Source: Oscillospiraceae bacterium
Lineage (GTDB): Bacteria; Bacillota; Clostridia; Oscillospirales; Acutalibacteraceae
Length of the DNA stretch: 64,000 nt
Direction: 5' to 3'
NCBI GenBank assembly: GCA_015066365.1
Contig: SVON01000002.1
Span: 62,001-126,000, forward strand
Part shown: positions 1 to 8,600 of the stretch, one piece after another
How positions within the stretch are numbered: position 1 is the stretch's first letter
How the letters are laid out: the number at the start of each line of letters is the position of its first letter
Made by a program: the position numbers and the translations under genes
Notes under the pieces: model-generated
Databases searched by the model: none
The model's input: only the letters and a program-made list of their open reading frames with translations
Told to the model about the DNA's origin: nothing

Positions 1-83
1 AAACGCGCAAAGAAACGTGGTATAATGAGAGGGTAATTTGGGAATGCAAGACCCCCTTTTCCCGGAAAGGAGTGCCTAATAAT

Positions 84-320
84 ATGAAAAAGATCATTTG
101 CAAGGTCGAGTACGATACCGAGACGGCTCAGCTGATCGGCAAGGTTACCTGCGGCGAGTTCGGCGATCCCGCCGGCTACGAGGAGAGCCTGTATCTGACC
201 GAGGACGGCAAGTATTTCATCTATGTCAACGGCGGCGCCGAGTCCATCTATAAGAAAGAGGACATCAAGCGTCTGGCGAAGGACAAGGTGAACGCATGGA
301 AGGCTGAGCGCGGCATCTGA
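84..320 (+). CDS. Small hypothetical protein, 78 aa
   Basis: No function recognised. The product is small, hydrophilic and has no signal peptide or membrane segment; it ends in a basic, charged helix (KDKVNAWKAERGI). The ATG at 84 is preferred over the in-frame GTG at 72 because the AAAGGAG ribosome site at 66-72 would overlap the GTG. A TATAAT box at 21-26 lies in front and its -35 element falls at or just beyond the window edge. A strong intrinsic terminator follows directly, so it is probably a single-gene transcript or the last gene of one. Confidence 0.75.
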   Translation: MKKIICKVEYDTETAQLIGKVTCGEFGDPAGYEESLYLTEDGKYFIYVNGGAESIYKKEDIKRLAKDKVNAWKAERGI

Positions 321-331
321 TTTGCCAAAAG

Positions 332-368
332 AAAAACAGCGTACCGACTGTTCGGTACGCTGTTTTTT
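332..368. terminator. Bidirectional intrinsic terminator
   Basis: Perfect 11-bp stem (ACAGCGTACCG / CGGTACGCTGT) flanked by A-run and T-run, between the convergent 78-aa gene and the Nudix gene. Confidence 0.9.
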
Positions 369-371
369 TGT

Positions 372-899
372 TTATTTCAGCATCGCCTTTGCCCGCTGTA
401 ACACGGGGACCTCCCGGGCATAAAGCAGCCGCCCCAAGGGGGTGTCGGCGGCGGTTTCATAGGCCGAAACCGCCTGCTCATAGGTCAGCTTTTGGGGTGC
501 TAAGCGAAAGCGGTTTTCCTCTTCGTTGGTCAAATTCCTCTCACCAAACCCGATGACTTTGCACAGGAAATAATGGCTCACGTTGTGGCGGTGAATAAGG
601 TGGTAATCGTCCTCCACCACCCCGATCTTGCCCAGAATTTTCGCCTCGGCGCCCAGCTCTTCTTTCAACTCCCGGAGCAGGGCGGCGGACAGCTCTTCCC
701 CCTCCTCGACCCCGCCGCCGGCGGTCTCGATGAAGGTGCCGGTGCCGAATTCGTCCTCCCGCTCCACCTGCACGAAATAGAACGCTCCCCCCTCGTCCAC
801 CACGATGCCCCGGACGATCTGACGGCTGTGGGTGATGCCGTCAAAGGGCCATTCGGTATCCTGCAAACACAGATGGATTTCCTGCGGATTTTGTGGCAT
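372..899 (-). CDS. Nudix hydrolase, 175 aa
   Basis: Hydrolyses a nucleoside diphosphate linked to another group; the substrate cannot be read from the sequence. The Nudix box is present (G-G-V-E-E-G-E-E-L ... RELKEELGA, residues about 65-87), matching GX5EX7REUXEEXGU with the metal-binding REXXEE core as RELKEE. The ATG at 899 is chosen because AAAGGAGGGGGCG lies just upstream and homology starts there; the open frame continues further upstream without support. It stands alone, convergent with the 78-aa gene. Confidence 0.88.
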   Translation of the reverse strand: MPQNPQEIHLCLQDTEWPFDGITHSRQIVRGIVVDEGGAFYFVQVEREDEFGTGTFIETAGGGVEEGEELSAALLRELKEELGAEAKILGKIGVVEDDYHLIHRHNVSHYFLCKVIGFGERNLTNEEENRFRLAPQKLTYEQAVSAYETAADTPLGRLLYAREVPVLQRAKAMLK

Positions 900-930
900 A
901 CGCCCCCTCCTTTCTGCCGATGACAAAAGG

Positions 931-961
931 CCCGGAGCCCTTGAAAACAAAGGGTTCCGGG
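931..961 (-). terminator. Intrinsic terminator of the gene at 1020-2507
   Basis: Stem CCCGGAACCCTTTG / CAAGGGCTCCGGG on the minus strand followed by CCTTTTG. It also lies in the upstream region of the Nudix gene. Confidence 0.7.
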
Positions 962-1019
962 CAGGTAACTCTGTAGTGAGAAAAGGTGTTATGGTCAAAC
1001 GCAGAGAAGCCGGATCCCT

Positions 1020-2507
1020 TTAACAGATCTCAATCGTCCATATAGCGTTCGGCTTAACGTTATAATGATATTTTTCATCTTTATGAAAGCCGGTTTTGTT
1101 GGTGGGCACCGCAATAACACTACGCGTTTCAGAATGATTAAAGCCCGCCTTTTGCAGTTTATAGGTCTTGGTGTCGCACGCATTATAATAGGCTTCACCG
1201 ACTTTTCGGTTATTCTTGTCCAGCACCTCGATTAAGACGCTGCCGTCGATGATGGCCTCCTGTCCTAACAACGTGATGGGCTCTAGAACCTTCACCGACA
1301 CCTTAAGCGATAGATTGAGCGTTTCCTCCATCAAAGAACCGACCACCGTGAACCTCAGCTTGCCAAAATCAGACTCCATGCAATCGTCGTTAATGAGCGT
1401 CTTTTGAATGGCGTCTGCGTACTCTTTTAATTTGTTGATTTCGCCTTCTATGCCCTTTAATTTTTTCCTTTTGGCATCCATTACCGCTCCTGGATCATAC
1501 CCATTTTCGATCAGGCTGGTATTATACTTATCCACTGCGTTATTATAGTTCACAGTTTCTTCGTGAGCCATGGATGCTGCTATAACACCCGCGCCGGGGC
1601 CTGCAATTCCCTCGGCAATTCCGCCGGCCCATCCCCAGTTATCCTTTTTGTGATGCTTAAAAGGCGCAAACTCATCAATCTTCTCGATTTCTTTGTATTC
1701 CGCTTGTTTGCTTTTGATTTTTTCTTCGATGATGCTGATATACTTACGCTTACCGGTTTTTTCACTACGTGTTTTTTCAAAGACGTATTCTTGGCGTTCT
1801 TCTTCGCGCTTTTTTTCAATTTCTTGCTTTGCCAGGAAATCCTTTTTCTGCTCTTCGGCCAACTTGGCCTTCTTATTATTTTCGTTGTAGGTTTTTGCTT
1901 GCTCCTGACCTTTACGGTAATTCTTGATGGCCTGCTCCAAGGTGGTATAACCGAAATTCTTAGCCACTAACAACAACTTCTCCTGATCGTCTTTTTTGTC
2001 CGTGCCGTATATTTTGAGCGAAAGACATTTGTTATAATACTCATCGATGTTCTTTCTAACGGCTTCCTTTTTGGCGTTTCGCTTAGTCTTGAAAGAATAA
2101 ATACACACAGCAAAAGGAATCACAATCAAGAAGGTTACATAGGCCAGCAGTATTAAAACACCGCCAATGTCAAAGTTTCTGTAGATTTCATCGCTTAAGT
2201 AAACCGAGGCGATATAACTCGTGTTGACCCAATCGTCTTCGTCGTCAAGACACACCTCAGGGCCGTCACCTTGTACATAAATCTTAGATCCTTGGTGATA
2301 TAAATCAACTTCATGATAAAACAGATCCATATCGATATATTCATATTCTAAAACGACGGTCTCTCCGTAATATCCTTCGTTTATATTCTTTCCCACATTC
2401 TCGAATTCTCTTTTCGCAATGCCCTGATCAATTCGAAGACCACTGAGTAAAATCGCAATAACCGCACAAAAATATAGAACCTTAAAAATGAATGAAATGA
2501 CTTTCAA
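1020..2507 (-). CDS. Two-TM coiled-coil protein of unknown function, 495 aa
   Basis: Not recognised. The N-terminus has a hydrophobic segment (VISFIFKVLYFCAVIAILLS), then about 80 acidic residues, a second membrane segment (around residues 110-135), and then a long Lys/Glu-rich predicted coiled coil (about 150-300). A short Gly/Ala-rich stretch (GGIAEGIAGPGAGVIAASMA) interrupts a further helical region, and the C-terminal about 120 residues look beta-rich. The start is probably the TTG at 2507, five bases after GGGGGG; the upstream open frame has no ribosome site. It is more AT-rich than its neighbours. A good minus-strand promoter lies at 2568-2597. The topology suggests a membrane-anchored cytoplasmic scaffold, but this is inference. 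Confidence 0.7.
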   Translation of the reverse strand: MKVISFIFKVLYFCAVIAILLSGLRIDQGIAKREFENVGKNINEGYYGETVVLEYEYIDMDLFYHEVDLYHQGSKIYVQGDGPEVCLDDEDDWVNTSYIASVYLSDEIYRNFDIGGVLILLAYVTFLIVIPFAVCIYSFKTKRNAKKEAVRKNIDEYYNKCLSLKIYGTDKKDDQEKLLLVAKNFGYTTLEQAIKNYRKGQEQAKTYNENNKKAKLAEEQKKDFLAKQEIEKKREEERQEYVFEKTRSEKTGKRKYISIIEEKIKSKQAEYKEIEKIDEFAPFKHHKKDNWGWAGGIAEGIAGPGAGVIAASMAHEETVNYNNAVDKYNTSLIENGYDPGAVMDAKRKKLKGIEGEINKLKEYADAIQKTLINDDCMESDFGKLRFTVVGSLMEETLNLSLKVSVKVLEPITLLGQEAIIDGSVLIEVLDKNNRKVGEAYYNACDTKTYKLQKAGFNHSETRSVIAVPTNKTGFHKDEKYHYNVKPNAIWTIEIC

Positions 2508-2567
2508 AAGAATCCCCCCAAATGAATAGAAAGTAACCCGTGCGAAAACGCATAAACATACAGCGTG

Positions 2568-2597
2568 ATTATAACATAACCTCCCGGCCGTTGCAAT
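2568..2597 (-). promoter_or_regulatory. Promoter for the coiled-coil membrane protein gene
   Basis: TTGCAA (2592-2597) and TATAAT (2568-2573) on the minus strand, 18-bp spacer. It sits in the 416-base gene-free stretch 2508-2923, which otherwise holds only the plus-strand promoter at 2794-2821; I see no RNA gene there. Confidence 0.6.
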
Positions 2598-2793
2598 ACC
2601 CAACCAAAAAAACGACCTTATGCGCCAAAGAACAACCGGCCACAAAAATGGTTCGGTTTACACCTTTTTCGGTTTGGGGGGCATACGCCCCTCCTGCTCT
2701 TGCACCGTTTCTTCTGCTCACCATGGCAGCGCAAAGCGGCATCTTTTCCTCGCGCATTTACACAGCAGATCTCTTTCTCCGCGACAATTTCCT

Positions 2794-2821
2794 TTGATTT
2801 TTTGAAAATCTGTGTTACAAT
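2794..2821 (+). promoter_or_regulatory. Promoter for the HTH-flavoprotein gene
   Basis: TTGATT, 16-bp spacer, TACAAT, about 100 bases in front of the ATG at 2924. The region is divergent with the gene at 1020-2507, and the HTH domain of the downstream product could act here (inference). Confidence 0.5.
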
Positions 2822-2923
2822 GAATTGCATGGTACTTTCGCTCTCTTTCCGTTATTCTAAAATGTTAAAATCAGTTGCTTGCCAAGTGGGCTCAGGCACA
2901 TTATAATCATGGAGGAAGATTTT

Positions 2924-4507
2924 ATGTTCGGGAACAAAGTGAAAAAATTCAGAAAAAGGATGAATTTGTCGCAAGAGGACCTGGCGCTCAAGCTGTGCGT
3001 TGTACGACAAACGGTCTCAAAATGGGAAAAGGGTCTTTCTGTGCCGGACATCGAAACCTTACTGAAACTGGCCGAAGTTCTGGAAGTGCCCGTCAATCAG
3101 CTTCTGAACAACGACGACTTGACAAGAAAGGTGAATCCGCAAATGAAGTATGACGTAATCATTGTTGGCGCCGGACCCGGCGGTATTTTTGCCGCCTATG
3201 AGTTGATCCAGCGCAACGCGGCTCTACAGGTGGCTGTGTTTGAGACGGGGCACGCGCTGGCTCAGCGCAAATGCCCCATCGATGGTGACAAAATCAAAAC
3301 CTGCATCAACTGCCAATGCTGCAGCATCATGAGCGGCTTTGGCGGTGCCGGTGCTTTCTCCGACGGCAAATACAACATCACCAACGATTTCGGCGGCACG
3401 CTCTACGAGTATATCGGCAAAAAGCAGGCGCTGGACCTGATGAAATACGTGGACGAAATCAATCTGAAATTCGGCGGAGAGGGCACCAAACTATACTCTA
3501 CCACCGGCACCCGCTTCAAAACCGAGTGCATCCAGAACGATCTGCATCTGCTGGACGCTTCGGTGCGCCACCTGGGCACCGACATCAACTACGTCGTTCT
3601 GAACAATCTGTACGCCTATCTGAAGGATAAAGTGGACTTTTTCTTTGATACGCCGGTTCTCTCGGTGACGGACGAAAACGGGACCTATAAAATCATCTGC
3701 AAAGACGCCGCCTACACGTGCGATAAATGCATTATTTCTGTGGGCCGGAGCGGCAGCAAATGGATGGAGTCTGTGTGCCGGGAATTGAACATCCCCACCA
3801 GATCCAACCGCGTAGACATCGGTGTGCGGGTGGAGCTGCCCGCCGCGGTTTTTGCCCACATCACCGACGAACTCTATGAGAGCAAGATCGTATACCGCAC
3901 CAAGGAATACGGCGATAAAGTGCGCACCTTCTGTATGAACCCCAAGGGCGCGGTGGTCAACGAGAACACCAACGGCATCATCACTGTTAACGGGCACAGC
4001 TACGAAGACCCCGCCAAGCAAACCGAGAATACCAATTTTGCTCTGCTGGTGGCCAAGCATTTCTCCGAGCCCTTCAAGGACTCCAACGGCTACGGCGAAT
4101 CCATTGCCCGCCTGAGCAATATGCTGGGCGGCGGCGTCATCGTCCAGCGGTTTGGCGACCTAATTCGCGGACGCCGTTCCACCCCCGGCCGCATTGAAGA
4201 GGCCTTTATCACCCCCACCCTCAACGCCACCCCGGGTGACCTGAGCCTGGTGCTGCCCAAGCGGCTGCTGGACGGCATCATTGAGATGATCTATGCCCTG
4301 GATAAGGTGGCCCCCGGCACCGCCAACGAGGATACCCTTCTCTATGGCGTAGAGGTTAAGTTCTACAATATGGAGGTCGAGGTAGACCGGCATCTGGAGT
4401 CCCAGCACAAAGGACTATACATCATCGGCGACGGCAGTGGCATCACCCATTCTCTCTCTCACGCCTCGGCCAGCGGCGTCCACGTGGCTCGAAACATTAC
4501 GCAATAA
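2924..4507 (+). CDS. XRE-family HTH fused to FAD-dependent dehydrogenase (COG2509-like), 527 aa
   Basis: Residues 1-65 form an XRE/Cro HTH (FRKRMNLSQEDLALKL, then VVRQTVSKWEKGLSVPDIETL). From about residue 75 a dinucleotide-binding fold begins (YDVIIVGAGPGGIFAAYEL), followed by the CINCQCC and GFGGAGAFSDGKYN motifs typical of the uncharacterised FAD-dependent dehydrogenases and a C-terminal GLYIIGDGSGITHSLSHA that closes the FAD site. The start has GGAGGA seven bases ahead. The oxidoreductase part has its own possible internal start: an AGAAAGGTGA element nine bases before the ATG of MKYDVI at about 3144. A redox- or flavin-sensing regulator is a reasonable guess; the reaction is unknown. Confidence 0.85.
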   Translation: MFGNKVKKFRKRMNLSQEDLALKLCVVRQTVSKWEKGLSVPDIETLLKLAEVLEVPVNQLLNNDDLTRKVNPQMKYDVIIVGAGPGGIFAAYELIQRNAALQVAVFETGHALAQRKCPIDGDKIKTCINCQCCSIMSGFGGAGAFSDGKYNITNDFGGTLYEYIGKKQALDLMKYVDEINLKFGGEGTKLYSTTGTRFKTECIQNDLHLLDASVRHLGTDINYVVLNNLYAYLKDKVDFFFDTPVLSVTDENGTYKIICKDAAYTCDKCIISVGRSGSKWMESVCRELNIPTRSNRVDIGVRVELPAAVFAHITDELYESKIVYRTKEYGDKVRTFCMNPKGAVVNENTNGIITVNGHSYEDPAKQTENTNFALLVAKHFSEPFKDSNGYGESIARLSNMLGGGVIVQRFGDLIRGRRSTPGRIEEAFITPTLNATPGDLSLVLPKRLLDGIIEMIYALDKVAPGTANEDTLLYGVEVKFYNMEVEVDRHLESQHKGLYIIGDGSGITHSLSHASASGVHVARNITQ

Positions 4508-4527
4508 GTTTCGCAATAACAGCAAAA

Positions 4528-4563
4528 AACGGCTTGGAAGCGGTTGCTTCCAAGCCGTTTTGA
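4528..4563. terminator. Intrinsic terminator after the HTH-flavoprotein gene
   Basis: Stem AACGGCTTGGAAG / CTTCCAAGCCGTT with a TTTTGATTTT tail. The transposon's target duplication begins five bases later, so before insertion this terminator separated two convergent genes, this one and guaA. Confidence 0.9.
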
Positions 4564-4567
4564 TTTT

Positions 4568-4572
4568 ATTCA
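4568..4572. repeat. Left target-site duplication ATTCA
   Basis: ATTCA immediately before the TGT terminus at 4573, repeated at 20435-20439 immediately after the ACA terminus at 20434. A 5-bp duplication is what Tn7 family elements make. Confidence 0.85.
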
Positions 4573-4728
4573 TGTTAAAAGACAATCCCAAATATCCTAA
4601 AAAAGACAATATTTAGTATTCTCTCAATAACACATAAATCACTGTAAATGTTCTATAGAAAAGCAACTATATTTTAGCCAATAGGATAATCAACTCAAAT
4701 GCCAATAAGCCAAGTAATATCAAGGGTT

Positions 4729-4764
4729 CCCATACAGCCTGTGGGCACCATCGAGTGGGAATAA
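4729..4764 (+). other. guaA 3'-end mimic in the left repeat
   Basis: Reads P-I-Q-P-V-G-T-I-E-W-E-stop in frame; the genuine GuaA here ends P-K-P-V-G-T-I-E-W-E-stop. No start codon or upstream coding sequence is attached, so it is a fragment and not a gene. It differs from the right copy by one wobble base (ATC for ATT). Confidence 0.88.
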
Positions 4765-4771
4765 TTTGGCA

Positions 4772-4814
4772 TAAAAAAAGCGCCCTTGTGATTGCTCACA
4801 AAGGCGACTTTTAT
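4772..4814 (+). terminator. Terminator-like hairpin in the left repeat
   Basis: A-run, stem GCGCCCTTGTGA / TCACAAAGGCGAC with a TTGC loop, then TTTTATATATG. It follows the guaA mimic by eight bases, as a native guaA terminator would, suggesting that the unit captured the 3' end of a guaA gene together with its terminator. Confidence 0.75.
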
Positions 4815-4947
4815 ATATGTCACAGGCTACGCAAATTTGTCTTTTTTAGACTATTGGCGTTTGTTTGTTGACATAGTCGCCTTCGAATAAATTATAGTGT
4901 ATTTCTCTCTAAGAGTCAACTAAAAAGAAAAAGTTGAGCATAATTAG

Positions 4948-4977
4948 TTGATTTTTCACCCATTTACCCCTTATAAT
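4948..4977 (+). promoter_or_regulatory. Promoter of the P-loop ATPase gene
   Basis: TTGATT, 18-bp spacer, TATAAT, 35 bases before the ATG at 5012. The rest of 4874-5011 is AT-rich and holds weak copies of the core-end motif (TAGTGTATTTCTCTCTAAG at about 4895). Confidence 0.65.
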
Positions 4978-5011
4978 AACTCTCCAATAATTTTTGAGTG
5001 GAGGGATGTAT

Positions 5012-5614
5012 ATGGGATGCAAAGTTATTGCAATGGCGTATATTGAACAGTGGTTTGGCGAGTTTGAAAAGGGTAACTTGTATGCTCTTGCTACCAGAGC
5101 TGGCGTAGGTAAAACTCACTTTGTTTTAGCTCTGGCTGGACACTGGGCAAAACTTGGTCGCAAAACTCTCTACATTAGTGACTCTATGAATGAAGAAACC
5201 TTTGAAAGAAGGTTAACTTCTCTCGAACCGTACTACCACGAGAATGTTGATTTTAAAGAGTGTTATAAGCTCACGATTGAAAGACTCTCCCAGTGGTTGG
5301 ATGCCAATAATTATGACTTGGTTGTTTTGGATACTTTTGATTTGTATTGCTGGAATGTTGACATTGGAGAGTTGAAGGAATTGGCTAAAGAAAAGGGCGT
5401 TTGTGTATGGCTTACCAAAAGCCTTCCCTTTAGTGAAGAACCTATCAACCTGTCTCATCTTCACTTTCCTAATGAAGAAATCAAGGATAAGTTCATTGCC
5501 TATACAGATATGATTTTGTGTGGATATCGTAACCTCGAACACGACTCCGTTTGCCTGCGAGCACTCAAGAACTTGACAGGCGTTTTTGGTCAAGAATTAG
5601 AACTTCATAAATAA
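5012..5614 (+). CDS. Small RecA/DnaB-like P-loop ATPase, 200 aa
   Basis: Single RecA-fold NTPase domain: Walker A RAGVGKTHFVLAL near residues 23-37 and Walker B YDLVVLDTFDLY near 100-111. The middle (SDSMNEETFERRL) matches DnaB/RepA-type ATPases, but no hexameric helicase N-domain or DNA-binding domain is attached. The ATG at 5012 has GGAGGG six bases ahead; a TTG at 4994 has nothing. It is the first gene inside the left end of the transposon and faces the hsdR gene across a shared terminator. Role unknown: it could be cargo (an anti-phage ATPase) or an accessory transposition factor. It is not a TnsC paralogue by its motifs. Confidence 0.75.
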   Translation: MGCKVIAMAYIEQWFGEFEKGNLYALATRAGVGKTHFVLALAGHWAKLGRKTLYISDSMNEETFERRLTSLEPYYHENVDFKECYKLTIERLSQWLDANNYDLVVLDTFDLYCWNVDIGELKELAKEKGVCVWLTKSLPFSEEPINLSHLHFPNEEIKDKFIAYTDMILCGYRNLEHDSVCLRALKNLTGVFGQELELHK

Positions 5615-5617
5615 CAA

Positions 5618-5648
5618 AGAGGGCATCACATTGATGCCCTCTTTTATT
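5618..5648. terminator. Bidirectional terminator between ATPase and hsdR genes
   Basis: Stem AGAGGGCATCA / TGATGCCCTCT with A and T tracts on either side, between convergent genes. Confidence 0.9.
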
Positions 5649-5650
5649 AT

Positions 5651-8600
5651 TTACACAACGCCAAAATACTTCTCGAAGAAAGCCATTAGCTTATCAATGA
5701 TACCCTGTTTCTTGTTGGCACGGTTGCCACCACCAAAGCGAGACACAGGAGGCATCAACTTATCAATATCGGTGCCAGTGGTCTTCACAGAGCCATCACG
5801 GAAAGCATTTTCAATATACTTTCTTGTCTCTTCTTCCTTGAGGTTCTCTTCGGCAATTAGTGTCGTTAGGTCGGTTTCCTTTTGCTCTAAGACGAACTTT
5901 CTCCAATCTTGGCTAACATCGGTCTGAGCGTTAATGGTGGCGATAAAGCTATCAATCAGCTCTTTCTTAGAACGCAACTCAATACTGGATTTGATAGCTC
6001 GGTCAATGGCGATTAGGATTTCCTTATCCTCACAATTAGACTGGTGGTACTTGGCAACAAGCATCAAGATGTAATCAATGTTCACCTCGATTTGTTTGAC
6101 CAATTCCATCTCAAAGACAATATCATCGTCAATGTTCTCAGCCTGTGCTTTGGGACGGAACTCCATATACAAGTCATTGTAGAGACCAGTATAGTTTTGC
6201 ATATCCATCGGAGAAAGAATCTCGTTACCTGCAAAATCATCAAAGGTGGACAAGATATTTCTCAATCTCAAGATATTACCAAAGGCAACAATGAACTCCT
6301 TCTTGGCTTTCTCACCCAGGATGTCCTGACCCAGGGGATACTTTTGGATAAGCTCGGCAATACGCTCTTCATAGCCTTTTTGATGCTTACCATCCTCATC
6401 ATAGCCATAGTAATAGTCATCGTAGGACTTGAGCAAAACGATACCAGAAGCATTCTTATCGCCAAATAGAGCAATAGCATCATCAGTCTCTTTTTGCAAG
6501 TCTCTAAAGCAAATGATATTACCAAAGGTCTTCACAGAGTTTAAGATGCGATTGGTTCTGGAAAATGCCTGAATCAATCCGTGTTGTCTCAAGTTCTTAT
6601 CTACCCAAAGAGTGTTCAAGGTAGTGGCATCAAAACCAGTCAAGAACATATTCACAACAATGAGCAAATCCACTTCACGATGCTTCATTCTCAAAGACAA
6701 GTCCTTGTAGTAATTGGGGAACTTCTCACTGGAAGTATCGTAAGCAGTGTTGAACATCTCATTGTAGTCCTTAATAGCTTTGTCAAGGAACTCACGAGAG
6801 GTCAAATCCAGACCATCCGTGTTGTCGGATTCCTCATCATCAATAAAGCCATCAGGGTCATCCTCATTTTGACCATAGCTATAGATAGTGGCAATCTTGA
6901 TTGCCTTTTCAGGATGCTCGGCCATTTGTCTCTGGAACTCCATATAATACAACTTTGCCGCCTCGATAGAGGACACCGCAAAGATGGAGTTGAAACCATT
7001 TAGTTTGACCTTGAGTTTCTCTTCCTTGGCATCTTGATTCTTAGCCACGGCCTCAATGTTGGTTAGTTTGCTATAGGTGTAGAAACCTGTGTTTCTCTTG
7101 GTTTTATGGTCAAAGTGGTCAAGGATATATTCGACAATCTCAGAGATGCGCTTAGGTGCTAACAAAGCCGACTCCGTATTGATAGCCTCTACCTTTTTAT
7201 CCTTGCCCCCCTCCTTCTTCTTGACCGTGTTTACATAGTCAATTCTAAAGGGAAGAACATTGCCATCATTGATAGCATCCACAATGGTATAAGTGTGGAG
7301 CTTGTCGCCAAAAGCCTGCTCAGTAGTACGCAGGTTGGGGTTGCCACCACTCTTCGCATTCTTGGCAAAAATGGGCGTGCCTGTGAAACCAAAGATGTGA
7401 TAGTTCTTGAAGAACTTAGCAATCTTGATATGCATATCACCAAATTGGCTACGGTGGCACTCATCAAATACCAAAACAATGTGCTTGTCCAAGACAGGAT
7501 GCTTGGGGTTCTTGGTCACAAAGTTGTCCAACTTTTGAATGGTGGTAACGATGATTTTATACTCGTGAGGGTTGCCCTTGGCATCCAAGTCCTCCAGTTG
7601 TCGTTGCAACACCTTGGTGCTCTTGTTACCATTAGCCGCACCACGCTCAAAGCGGTCATACTCTTTCATTGTCTGATAGTCAAGGTCTTTTCTATCTACA
7701 ACAAAGAGCACCTTGTCAATGTAGGGTAATCTCGATGCCAATTGAGCCGTCTTGAACGAAGTGAGAGTCTTACCACTACCAGTGGTGTGCCAAATGTATC
7801 CACCTGCATCGGTTCTTCCCAACTTCTTATAGTTGGTGGAGACCTCAATGCGATTGAGGATGCGCTCGGTGGCAACAATTTGGTAGGGACGCATCACCAA
7901 CAAGAGATTCTCACTGGTGAGGACACAATACTTGGTAAGAACATTGAGCAAAGTATGCTTTTGGAAGAAAGTGCGAGTAAAGTCCACGAGGTCGGGAATC
8001 ACCTTGTTATTGGCATCCGCCCAGAACGAAGTGAACTCAAAACTACTACTGGTCTTTTGAACTTTCTTCTTGCCATCCCGCTCCTTGATAGCACTTACAC
8101 GAGTGGTGTTGGAATAGTATTTGGTGCGTGTACCATTGGAGATGACAAACAATTGCACATACTCATACAAACCACTACCAGCCCAGAAGCTATCTCTTTG
8201 ATAACGCTCGATTTGGTTGAACGCCTCTTTTAGAGCAACGCCACGGCGCTTAAGCTCAATATGTACCAACGGGAAACCATTAACCAATACCGTAACATCG
8301 TATCGATTGTCATAGTTGCCACTATTCTCTACATATTGGTTGATGACCTGCAAAGAGTTGTTGTGGATGTTCTTCTTGTCAATTAGGGTGATGTTCTTAC
8401 TGGTGCCATCATCACGCTTTAAGACCTGCACATTATCCTCTTGGATAAGACGAGTCTTCTCCACAATGCCATCATTGCCATTGGCTAAGCACTGGGTAAA
8501 GAAACGATTCCACTCATCATCGGAGAATTGATAGTTATTGAGTTTTTCCAATTGCACTCGCAGGTTCTCTACCAACTCATCCGAATTGTGGATTTGGAGA

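Larger units (their letters stand above)
4573..4873 (+). repeat. Left 301-bp terminal direct repeat, a mini-transposon-like unit
   Basis: Runs from TGTTAAAAGACAATCCC to TTTGTTTGTTGACA. Read inward, both of its own ends carry CTAAAAAAGACAA starting exactly at base 25, so it is a self-contained element with terminal inverted sites. It contains the guaA tail copy (4729-4764) and a terminator hairpin (4772-4814). It is about 97% identical to 20133-20434, with some ten scattered changes and single-base indels. Confidence 0.9.

Noticed and set aside
4573-4873. Terminal units as long terminal repeats of a retroelement
   Set aside because: No reverse transcriptase or integrase of that type is present, and the internal genes are a Tn7 set.
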